From: Bugula neritina
Lineage: Eukaryota; Bryozoa; Gymnolaemata; Cheilostomatida; Bugulidae
Assembly: GCA_964035545.1 (NCBI GenBank)
Contig: OZ037767.1
Location: forward strand, 16,667,581 to 16,731,580
DNA length: 64,000 bases
Reading direction: 5' to 3'
The position numbers and the translations under genes are program-made. Positions 24,719 through 35,471 of the stretch are shown here, in pieces. Position 1 is the stretch's first letter; the number at the start of each line of letters is the position of its first letter. The notes under the pieces are model-generated. The model was not told the DNA's origin. It saw nothing but the letters and a program-made list of their open reading frames with translations, and made no database searches.

Positions 24719-26275
24719 GAACTGAGTCTACACATCAACCAATCAGAGTTTAGCTGCTTTCCATATTAGAGACACCAGTGTCCAGTGACATGCTTAGAAC
24801 AGAGCGATTATTGCACGTCACTCTAAAAAATATTATTATAGCTACTATATCATACTGTAATATGATGTTAGAATACTATATCATACTGTAATATGATGTT
24901 AGAATACTATATCATACTGTACAAAGATTCCTATATAATACATATATACTTGGCAAATACACAATATATATACCTACACTGAATGAAATAGACTGTGTTG
25001 TTTATAATATTTTACTTCAATGAGATGCTTTAGTTTGTTTTTATAATAATTATTATATATAGTTATAATTATTGAATACAATAACATATAAGTAAATAAA
25101 ATTATAAAAAAATACTAAATTTGCAGTATTATATTATCTGTAAGTTGCCAAATCAATGAAAAAGTTCTTCTATTAAAAGGGAAATTAAAATGTTCTATTT
25201 TATCAACTGTGTATAAATACTTTGAAATAATGAACGAAACAAAAACATTGTAATGCTACAATTATTTAATCATCATTATATTACATGTATTATATTATTA
25301 TCTTTATCAATGAGAAAGTAGTACTATATAAGTTCTATATTAAATACTAATGTCTGCTTTTTGAGTTACTGTTATATAATCACATCTCAACTTATCTGAC
25401 AGCTGCATATGGTGGAAATATGAAAGAGAGCACCTGCTTCCCCTGTCATTCTGATATATTCCCATTTACTACAATGACTCATCGTTATATCAGCCAATCA
25501 TATAAGTTTATCATAGATTGTTATTAAACTCCCAAAGTAGCTGTCAGTTTGAGATTCCCAAGTATATAATACAGTGTAATTATTATAACACTGAAATTTA
25601 TAAGTTGTAATCACTTAATAGCTTTGAATGGGAACGGTTATCAATAGTACAGAATCCTGATTTACTGGTCAGTTCAGTTGTTTGCACAGAGATTTTAACT
25701 TTTTTCGTGAAAAGCTGAGAAAATATCAAAATGGAGCAATTAATGCTCTCCTTTCCTTTACCCCATTGTCATGGATACTGTTTCCTGGTGAAACCTTCAG
25801 TTATAGCTAAGAGTCATATAAAGCGGATAGAGGTGGCAGGTTGAGGGTGGAAGGGGGGTGATCGGTGGTGGTAGGGGGTAAAGCAGAGTAGCAGGGATGG
25901 AAGGGTAGGTAGGGACTAAGTGGCTACCAAGATAGAAATATGCAGAAATATAAATGATGTTTATCCACAAACTAAATCTTATCCTTAGTCATGATCCAAA
26001 TAAATACAGTACTTTAACTTGTTTGCATTAGTCAGGTTCTGAGGTTAGTAGAAAAGAACAGTTTATTATATTATGACGTAAATTAATGGCGGAAAATTGG
26101 AAATAAAATTTAAATTTCAAGTATAGCATATGATCAAAAGAATGCTACATTACAAATGATTATATTATTGTATTAGTATTGTTTATAGCTGTATATGTAA
26201 CTGTTCCAAACAATTATAATAATACTATATAGTCTGTTAGTTCTACCGTATTGAGCTTTATTTAAATATTAAGCC
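24719..26275 (+). repeat. C3-C4 intergenic region
   Basis: This holds the 3' flank of C3 and the duplicated unit flank, with the conserved block at 25395-25530 (TGACTCA 25475-25481) and a G-rich tract at about 25820-25920. Homology to the C3 5' flank continues to about 26270 (the equivalent of 17268) and then stops, so the promoter block is missing. No gene was found. Confidence 0.6.
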
Positions 26276-26545
26276 TAGGGCCACACGGTGCGTATTTTCG
26301 CATGCGAAAATTGAAACCACAAGTAGCAAAGGCGTCCACTGTAGCGTCAGTGATGCGTGATAAATAAAGCTTTCATTTTTAAATTGCACTCGCTTTCAAT
26401 AAAACGCAATTTACTGGAATTTAGCACTAAAATAAAGAAATTGGGCTCGCTTAATAACTACCAGCCAATTAGGTGACGACGACAGAGACGATTCGCACTT
26501 GCGTTGAAAATGCAGAGCGACAAGTGCGAACGTTTTCCCAATTGA
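26275..26545. mobile_element. MITE-like segment at the C4 5' deletion breakpoint
   Basis: The segment starts CCTAGGGCCACACGGTGCG, similar to the end of the C1 intron MITE (TAGGGCCACACGACCGG). It contains the 16-base palindrome TTTTCGCATGCGAAAA and, near its other end, inverted arms TTCGCACTTG and CAAGTGCGAA. It replaces about 2 kb of C3-equivalent sequence (promoter, exon 1, intron 1) and joins directly to the sequence before exon 2 of C4. Confidence 0.5.
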
Positions 26546-26570
26546 GTAATTCATATGAACTTTGTTGAAG

Positions 26571-29189
26571 GAAACAGAAAAGAAGAGTTCAAGGACATCA
26601 GAGACACACAGAGGTGTTCACGGAATATCTTTGGTATTCTGTATTATAAATCTTCTCCTGTGGTTTTCCTTACTGCTCTACGGTGTATTTGAAGTATCAA
26701 ACTTGTACAGAGAAGTTGATAGTCTTACAGCTGCTACTAGAGAGAAACCATCTGCTGCGACCTTGACACAAACTAAGCAGGAAGTAGAAGAGAAACTCAT
26801 AGTGAGGCTAACAGAAAAGATAAGAAACATACACAGAGAAAGTGAAAGGGAAAGAAGGAGTTTAGAGAAAAAAGTTGAAGTGTTGGAAGAAAAGTTGCTT
26901 TTAGTTGACAACCAGTATGATAACTTTAAGAAATTTTGGAAGCAGATGGTAGAAAAGGTGACTTTTATAAAATATGCTGCTTATACACAGAGATTTACTA
27001 AATTCAGAGGGTTAATAACTATAACAAAAGATGCATATATAATCATATTTTACTTAATTGAAGTCGCCATCACAAAGTAATCTATTCTGTAATTGTTTAT
27101 AACAGGTGCTGTTTTACGAGAATAAAGAAGGAAATGAGGGGATATTTCCAGCCAAAGCATCTGACCCCACTACATCTGAGCCCACAAGTACACCAGAGAG
27201 GGGTAGTTCAGCCAATAGAAACAGCTCTGAAACAGAAGAAAGGAACCCCACAGTTCTACTCCACACTTCCTTTAAGAACTTGGAAAGATTTTTGGGCTAT
27301 GATGACACAGAGCTGCCTTTACCTGAGCAGATTGTTGAACTTCTGGGTAAATTATATAATATTTATTGTGCAATATTTATTATGTAATAACTTACTTTAA
27401 TGTCAAATGAGTATGTTCTTGTTGTTTTGTTCAAGACTCATAAAAACTGTTTTTTATTCTGTTTCATAGCTTGTAGACAAGGACCAAAAGGTGAAAAAGG
27501 GGTTACTGGAAAAGATGGACATCCAGGTATTGACGGTGCAAATGGGCAGAAAGGAGAGCCTGGCCTTATGGGAGAGAAAGGAATGTCAGGAGAGAAAGGA
27601 GAAAGTGGAATCCCTGGTGTTGATGGCAGAATTGGTAGTAAAGGAGAACCTGGTAATAATGGAGAAGTTGGTGTGCCTGGAGCAAAGGGTGAAAAGGGAA
27701 TCTCTGGAAATCATGGAGAAAAAGGAGCTTCAGGTAGAAACGGAACCAATGGAGAAAAAGGTTTGCCTGGAGAGAAAGGGCTTCCTGGTGTAGAAGGTAT
27801 AGCTGGTGAAAAAGGAGAACCTGGTATTTCTGGCTCAGCAGGCGCACCAGGATCAAAGGGTGATAGAGGAATACCTGGAGAAAATGGAAGAAATGGAGCA
27901 CCAGGTAACACTGGTGCCAAAGGAGATCCAGGTCAGCCTGGAGCTCAGGGAGACAAAGGAATGATTGGTCCAAAGGGATCAAAAGGAATACAAGGACAAA
28001 CTGGAGTAAGAGGAGTGACTGGCTTGAAGGGAGATCCTGGTAGAGCTGGTAGTCCAGGAGTTAAAAGTGCAAAAGGTAATGAATTTTTTACATGTCCAGT
28101 GTTGGTGGTTGCTGTAGAGCTCTAGAATTTATGTTAATTATTTTAGCTAGACTACGTACATTATAGCTTATATTCAGTAATAAGTTATATTACACTATGT
28201 AGAACAGATGATATTACATAGCAGAACATATAATTATAGCATTAGTAAGTGACTTAAAATGTAACCTAATTTTAAAGAGTCTCTGATAGCGCTTTACATT
28301 TTCACAACATCAGGTTATCAACATAAAACTGAGCTACTACCTAAATACAACTCCAGGGCAGTATGCTTAAGGAACCTTGTTTTATAATAATTTAAAAGGA
28401 AGCAACGGTTTGCCTGGAGAAAATGGACATCCGGGTGTAGATGGCATAGCTGGTGGTAAAGGAGAACCTGGTATTACTGGCTCAGCAGGCGCACCAGGAT
28501 CAAAGGGCAATAAAGGAATACCTGGAGAAAATGGAAGAAATGGAGCACCTGGTAACAATGGTGCTAAAGGAGAGCCAGGTCAGCCTGGAGCTCCAGGAGA
28601 CAAGGGAATGATTGGTCAGAAGGAATCAAAAGGAATACAAGGACAGACTGGAGTAAGAGGGGTGACTGGTTTAAAAGGAGATTCTGGTAGAGCTGGTAGT
28701 CCAGGAGTCAGAGGTGCAAAAGGTGATTGATTACATTTGATAGTAATCATGTGCTTTGCTTTTAATTATACTTTTATTTACTTTAGTGTTATCTATACAG
28801 CATATTGTTTAACTTCATATGATGTATTACATAATATATAATAATCCTTTAATAGTATGCATACTATCAAAGTTGTATTTAGCCAAGATGCGTGTGAATA
28901 ATTTGATACTGCATAAATTTGAGTGTCAAACTATAACCAATATGGATAACTTAAAAAGTAATTGAAAAACAAATGTATTATTTCGTACCACTCACAGACT
29001 TTTCAATCGCTGATGTTTATAGGAAAGTAGTCTTTATCAAAATACATGCATATTTCTGCAGGTGACAAAGGAGTAAGAGGTCTAACTGGTGCTAGAGGAG
29101 CTCAAGGTGCCACTGGAAGGAAGGGAGACAAAGGAGCAGTTGGAAGTAGCGGAGGAGACAGAAGGAGAGGAGATAGAAGGAGAGGATAA
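26571..29189 (+). CDS. C4: membrane collagen without lectin (class B), first exon missing
   Basis: Exons: 26571-26957, 27106-27346, 27470-28075, 28399-28722 and 29062-29189, in consistent phase. They encode a basic tail, membrane span, coiled coil, short Ser/Thr-rich stalk, ACRQGPKG and a long Gly-X-Y region. An additional 324-base collagen exon (28399-28722) is present. The last exon ends in GSSGGDRRRGDRRRG and a TAA at 29187-29189, so there is no lectin domain. The class A exon 3 is absent. No exon 1, TATA box or in-frame ATG lies before exon 2; the ATG at 26555 is out of frame, and the first in-frame ATG is after the coiled coil. Because exon 2 begins in phase 0, exon 1 of C3 could in principle splice to it. 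Otherwise C4 is a dead gene with intact exons. Confidence 0.75.
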
Positions 29190-30721
29190 AGTATTCCCCA
29201 CCCTCATTACTACGTGGTCTAATTTGGCTGTTTTCATTAGAAATTTTAAACTAATACACTTGGTATTAGTTATATGATGTAACAGACCACAATTATATAG
29301 TGACAACTCACACACAGTCATTGAGCGAAATAGATATACGTTATTACATACAAAACTGATTGAACTATGTTAATACCACTTACATATTATTAAAGTTCTT
29401 TGCAAACTTAGCCATGTTACCTATATATTTGGGTGGATCTGTAATTCCAATACTCAAAGATTATCAATATATTATTTTCTCTGATGAGTTCCTTTTTTAA
29501 ACAATGAAATAGCAAATCACTTGGGAGTGTTTTTCAAATTATTCGAAAATACTGAGCTGTGATTCGCTAAAAATTATGCAATGGTTTCGCTTGATTTTTA
29601 ATGTTTTGAGTTTTAGCGACCTATAGGGTTATATATTGATACATTTTCCATTCCGTTGCAACTAAATATAGTCTATATTGCATGGTCTGTAGATGCAACT
29701 GAGTGTTTTATGAGCATACCATATGTTTATATAATACTTCATATCACAAAACTTCTTGTTATTGAATTAGAAAAAAAATGTTATTTTTCTGCAAGCTATA
29801 GAAATTGGTTATAATCTTCTTATTGACTTCACCACATGTTTAGTGCTGAGTAATTGCTGACGGTTGTTTGGTGTCAGAATTGAGACTGTTTCATTGATTA
29901 CTGCAGTGACTTTATGCAATAAATATACTTACCACTGTAAAACATGTCTATGTCTATTGTAATCAAAGCTATAGTTATATATATTCTACATTAGGTGACA
30001 CTATTGTGTAGAGGAATTCAGTATGTGTTGAATATAATTGAGAATGAGTCATATAAACATCAGTTCACGCATAATAATATTGAAAAATAACTGCCCCCCC
30101 CTCACCTAGGATTCGAACCCCAGATCTCCAGGTTGCAAGTAGGTTTCTGAATCATGAGAAGGAATTGAGGTAGCAGCGGGAGGTAGAGGGTTTGGGGTTA
30201 AGACAAGGTGGTAGGGTGGAGTGAGTATAAGCTATGACAAAATATAAATAATGTTGACACAAACTGAATCTTATCCTTAGCCATGACCCAAATAAATACA
30301 GTGTAACTAATTTGTTTGTATTAGCCAGGTTTTGAGGCTAGTAGATCAAAGAAATTTATTAGATTATTTCATAAACAGAGAATTACTAGAAAAATAGCAT
30401 TTATACATTTCAGTTGGTAAAATCAGAAAAATGCTACACGGACTGTAAATGATGATATTATCGTATTAGTATTGTCTATATAGCTGTAAATATGTAATTG
30501 TTTCAAATAATTATAATAATACTATGTAGTCTATTAGTTCTATTATATTGAGCTTTATTTAAATATTTAGTTAAAGTTGTGTTGCTTGTATGAGAAACTT
30601 TACATTTCTATTTATATACTGTACGTGCTAATATGGAAAGTATATATTATATATTATAACAACAATAAATATATTTTATTATTCAAAACTGATAATATTA
30701 TCTTAATATTATTACATTATT
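29190..30721 (+). repeat. C4-C5 intergenic region with repeat R, full copy
   Basis: From about 29390 this carries repeat R, which recurs (interrupted) at 33775-33867 with 51313-51890, at about 53582-54230 and at 55922-56690. It begins with the AAACTTAGCCATG-type pre-gene block and ends in a tRNA-like sequence. A G-rich tract follows at about 30160-30230. No gene was found. Confidence 0.6.
30101..30146 (-). repeat. tRNA-derived (SINE-like) fragment
   Basis: On the minus strand this contains a B-box-like GGTTCGAATCC after GCAACCTGGAGATCTGG. The 5' tRNA half is missing here but is present in the longer copy at 56596-56670. It is a fragment, not a functional tRNA gene. Confidence 0.45.
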
Positions 30722-31289
30722 AAAGTTCCCAGAAAACTTAGCCATGTTATCTACATATCTGTGTTATAGATCTGTAATTCCAATACTCAAAGGTTATCAA
30801 TATGTTATTTTCTCTTACGATTTTTTTTTCAAAATAACAGAATGTCACATTAACTGGGATTGTATTTAAAAATGTAGATAGATTGACTGAACTTTGATTG
30901 GCTAGAAGTTCTAAACTTTTTACAATGACTCTCACTAAAATAACAAGCGGATTGAGTGTTAGAGATTGACTAATTAGGGGGTATAGCATTGATGTAATTA
31001 TAATAAAATAACTATATTTTTTTACCAGTTATAAAACACATCATTATAAAACTTTTTACTATAGCTGTACTACTATTTACATTTAGCAAAAACATGGAGT
31101 CGATGTATTTTGCAATATGGACATAGTTTTTAGAACAAAATAAAGTAGTATCTCGCTTCCCCTTTTCAATCCATGTGTTGATACTATATAGTGTTGTATT
31201 GTTTTAGTTCAACATATAAACATATAAAACAGATGACTCAGTTACATCTAACAGTTACTCTCACTTTCATCAGAGTGTACAACTTGAAC
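30722..31289 (+). promoter_or_regulatory. C5 promoter region with TATA box
   Basis: Conserved pre-gene block. TATAAAA at 31223-31229 lies 67 bases before the ATG at 31290. Just downstream of the TATA box is ATGACTCAG, an AP-1-type site that is GACTCAG in the paralogues. Confidence 0.55.
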
Positions 31290-33586
31290 ATGGTAAGTTC
31301 CCGGTATATTCTAGTGTATTCCAACTATTTTATTCATATATCATTTTTTTATTTTCCTCAATGCAAATAAATGACGATTTATTTTAAATTTCAAATAGGG
31401 AATTTTTTTTTACAAATTATAGCAATAATAATTTATTCAAATTTGCTAGTTTTGAGTAAACATTGTTTAATAAAATATTTTACTTTGCTATAAAGTATGT
31501 TTTTGGGATCTGAATAATTTAAAAAAAAGTACAAGTATTAATGTAAATAGGTTAGAGTATTAGTATATTATTGCTCAGTATTTAGCCTACAGCTATAATT
31601 CAATTTATTCAATTTATACTCGTATAAACTTTGTTGAAGGAAGAAGAAAAGAAGAGCTCAAGGACATCAGAGACACACAGAGGTGTTCACGGAATATCTT
31701 TGGTGTTCTTTATTATAAATCTTCTCCTGTGGTTTTCCTTACTGCTCTACGGTGTATTTGAAGTATCAAACTTGTACAGAGAAGTTGATAGTCTTACAGC
31801 TGCTACTAGAGAGAAACCGTCTGCTGCGACCTTGACACAAACTGAACAGGAAATAGAAGAGATAAAAAAGATACACAGAGAAAGTGAAAGAGAAAGAAAG
31901 AATTTAGAGAAAAAAGTTGAAGTGTTGGAAGAAAAGTTGCTTTTAGTTGACAACCAAAATGATAAATTTGAGAGATTCTGGAAGGAGATGGTAGAAACGG
32001 TGATGTCTATAAAATATGTTGTTTATATACAGATATTTACTAAATTCAGATAGTTAATAAATATAACAGAGAATGTACATAATTCTATGTTAGTACTCAC
32101 TTGAAGATGTCATTACAAAGCAATCTATTCCCTTGCTTACAGGTGCGGTTTTATAAGAATAAAGAAAGAAATGACTGGATATTTCCAGCCAAAACGTCTG
32201 ACTTCACTACATCTGAGCCCACAAGTACATCTGAACCTACACCAGAGAAGGGTAGTTCAGCCAATAGAAACAGGTATAAGAGAGAAGAAGGAGGCCCCAC
32301 CGTTTTACTCCACACTTTATTCAAGGATATGGTAAATTCCTTGGGCTATGATGAAACAGACCTGCCTTCACCTGAGCAAATTGCTGAACTTCTAGGTAAA
32401 GTATATAATAATCATTAAATAATCATTTACTCGAAAATCAAATAAATATATTCTTAATGCTTTATTCAAGATTTTCACCATTTATTATTTTATTCTGTTC
32501 TGTAGCTTGTAGACAAGGACCAAAAGGTGAAAACGGACTTAACGGAAAAGATGGACATCCTGGAGTTGACGGTGCAACTGGGGAGAAAGGAGAACCCGGC
32601 ATTATGGGGGTTAAAGGAATGTCAGGAGAGAAAGGAGAAAGTGGACTTCCTGGTGTTGATGGCAGAATTGGTAGTAAAGGAGAACCTGGTGCTGATGGAG
32701 AAGCTGGTATGCCTGGAACAAAAGGTGAAAAGGGAATCCCTGGAAATCATGGAGAAAAAGGAACTTCCGGCAGAAATGGAGAAAAAGGTTTGCCTGGAAT
32801 GAATGGGCTCCCCGGAGCAGATGGCATAGCTGGCGACAAAGGAGAACCTGGTATTTCTGGCTCAGCCGGCATCCCAGGACTAAAGGGTGATAGAGGAATA
32901 CCTGGAGAAAATGGAAGAAATGGAGCACCTGGTAACACTGGTGTTAAAGGAGAGCCTGGTCAACCTGGAGCTCAGGGAGACAAGGGAATGATTGGTCAAA
33001 AGGGATCGAAAGGAATACAAGGGCAGACAGGAATAAGAGGAGTGACTGGTTTGAAAGGAGATTCTGGTAGAGCTGGCAGTCCAGGAGTCAGAGGTGCAAA
33101 AGGTGATTGATTACCTTTGATAGTAACCATGATGCTTTGCTTTTAATTATACTTTTATTTACCTAAGTGTTATTTATACAGCATATTGTATGATATAGTA
33201 AGATATATTACATAATATATAATAATCCTTCAATAGTATGCATACTATCAAAGTTGAATTTAGCCAATTGATGAGTGGAAATAATTTGATGCTGCATAAG
33301 TTTAAGCGTCAAACTATAATCAATATGGATAATTTAAAAGTAATTGAAAAATAAATGTATTATTTTGTACCACTCACAGACTTTTCCATCGCTGATGTTT
33401 ATAGGAAAGTAGTCTTTATCAAAATACATGCATACTTCTGCAGGTGACAGAGGAGTAAGAGGTCTAACTGGTGCTAGAGGAGCTCAGGGTGCCACTGGAA
33501 GAAAGGGAGACAAAGGAGCCGTTGGAAGTAGCGGAGGAGACAGAAGGGGAGGAGACAGAAGGAGAGGAGATAGAAGGAGAGGATAA
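31290..33586 (+). CDS. C5: membrane collagen without lectin, Arg-rich tail (class B)
   Basis: Five coding exons give 451 residues: 31290-31292, 31640-31999, 32143-32395, 32506-33102 and 33444-33586. Exon 1 gives only the Met, and intron 1 is just 347 bases against 1.85 kb in C1. The membrane span is at about 19-41, the coiled coil is 9 residues shorter than in the paralogues, the stalk is 122-205, ACRQGPKG follows, and Gly-X-Y runs to about 430. The C terminus is GGDRRGGDRRRGDRRRG, with one RGD in a strongly basic tail. There is no lectin domain and no class A exon 3. All junctions are in phase and no break was seen, so this is the best candidate for a working class B gene. It could form mixed trimers with class A proteins through the shared coiled coil and collagen; that is an inference. 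Confidence 0.83.
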
Positions 33587-33867
33587 AGTATTCCCCACCC
33601 TCATTACTACGTGGCCTAATTTGGCTGTTTTCATTAGAAATTTTAAACTGATACACTTAGTATTAGTTACATGATGTAATAGACCACAATTATATGGTAA
33701 CAACTCACACACAGTCATTGAGCGAAATAGATATACAAAACTGATTGAACTATGTTAATACCACTTACATATTATTAAAGTTCCTAGTAAACTTAGCCAT
33801 GTTATCTATATATATGGGCAGATCTGTAATTCCCATATACTCAAAGATTATCAATATATTATTTTCT
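33587..33867 (+). repeat. C5 3' flank and interrupted left part of repeat R
   Basis: From about 33775 this matches the pre-gene block and repeat R (compare 29390-29490). The match stops after TATTTTCT at 33860-33867 and resumes at 51313, beyond a 17.4 kb segment. Confidence 0.65.
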
Positions 33868-35266
33868 CAGTATATCTATTATCCTATACCACTATAGAAG
33901 TCGTAGAGAACTTCGGGTCAATCAGTGGTAATGGGCTTTGTATTGAGTTATATAGAAATGGTCATCAATGTTCGCCTAACGAGGCGCAATCGTTATGAGT
34001 AATTGATTGGCTGTAGCTACAGCCAGTTTAATTTCATTGGCTAGGTGATGATTATAGCAATTAGAACAAGTGGTGGATAAAGTTAGGGGTGATATCAATA
34101 CAGATATTCTTAGCAGTAACTGTATTTTGAAAAAATATTTTCTTCCAAAATATTTCAAAAGCTATGAGTTATGAATAAAAATTAACAAAATTTATCACTT
34201 TTGAATGAAAAATCTTAATAGATGCAGGTCTGACTTTTTGATATAAATCCACTCCTTTTAGACTTTGTTCTAGAGAAAGGCTCATATCACTGTATCTATT
34301 GGATAGGAACTTGGTCTTATAGTTTTACTTGAAGCATAATTGTCTTCTCACTCTATTTCAATTCATATATGTTTATAACTCCTTGAATCTATCTGCATGA
34401 TTAAAACATAATTGTCTTCTCATTAAATAATAGTTTTGCAGACTGAATGCCACCATAATTCATACACTCTTGTAAAAAATTAAAATGTTATAACAGTTTT
34501 TGGTTTATTAATATAAACTCTCAAACTCTTTTATATAAAAAAACAATTTTCAAGCTGATGAGAGAAAATATAATTTTAAGAAATATATATGTATAAATAA
34601 TTTTTGGCATATGAATAAATGTAAAACAATATTGCATATGGAAAGCTTTATAATGCCCAAAATTGAATTTCAATAGTAATTTATTTGCTTGTAAACATTA
34701 ATTCTTTTCTTGTTTTACTATACTTTTACCAGTTGTACAGGCACATGTAACCATTCTATTTCACACCTATAGATGCACATATAAATTATTACGTAGAATT
34801 TAGAAAATGAGCAAATGGCACAGATGAAAATTGAGTCGACCTATAATTTTTGACATTTTAGTAAATATCTGTAACCCATTGAAATACAACACTATAGTAA
34901 AATTTGTTTCACATTTGAGTTAAAATCTTGCATTCATGCATGCTATTTAAAATATATGAATATAATTTAATATTTTTGATTAGTGGTAACTATACATGTG
35001 CAGCATTTTTTGCTATGCTATGCAATTTATTATCACATACCATTTATTTGCAATAAAATAACTTATAACACTTTTTTATTATATAGAATATTATTTTTTA
35101 GCCTGCACTTGCATAACAAACTCTTGTGACTATGTCGCCATGCCATACGCCATGCATATAAACTAACACAATTCATGGCACATATCGATCTCAGTATGTG
35201 CCATGTTGTGTTCTTGCACAGACATCCACACGCATGCGTGAACATAAACATGAGCAAGCATATATT
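33868..35266. other. AT-rich stretch, no gene seen
   Basis: Left part of the 17.4 kb segment. Only short open frames without splice or family support. I see no repeat pairing with the rest of the window apart from the segment terminus. Confidence 0.5.
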
Positions 35267-35409
35267 ATACTTCTCTATTGCTCTTATAAAAATTACAGCT
35301 TATTCAATTGTTGAAATATTTACAGTTAATAATTAAAGGGGCGAGCCCACCATCTGTTGTTTAGCCTCAGCATCACAACTCTATAAAGGCTGCTAATTCA
35401 CTAAATACC
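35267..35409 (+). repeat. Inverted repeat, left arm
   Basis: About 140 bases recur in inverted orientation at 38825-38965 with roughly 90% identity by eye. The outer ends read ATACTTCTCTATTGC. The pair encloses 3.4 kb. Confidence 0.7.
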
Positions 35410-35471
35410 ATTTAGAGAATTAGCTGCCCCTATAATAGAGTTGTAATATGCTGAGGCTAAACAACATTTGC
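35358..35471. mobile_element. Small fold-back MITE
   Basis: GTTGTTTAGCCTCAGCAT at the left pairs with ATGCTGAGGCTAAACAAC at the right, with further pairing inward (ACAACTCTAT, GCTAATT). A half copy lies in the inverted arm at about 38833-38880. No coding capacity. Confidence 0.6.
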
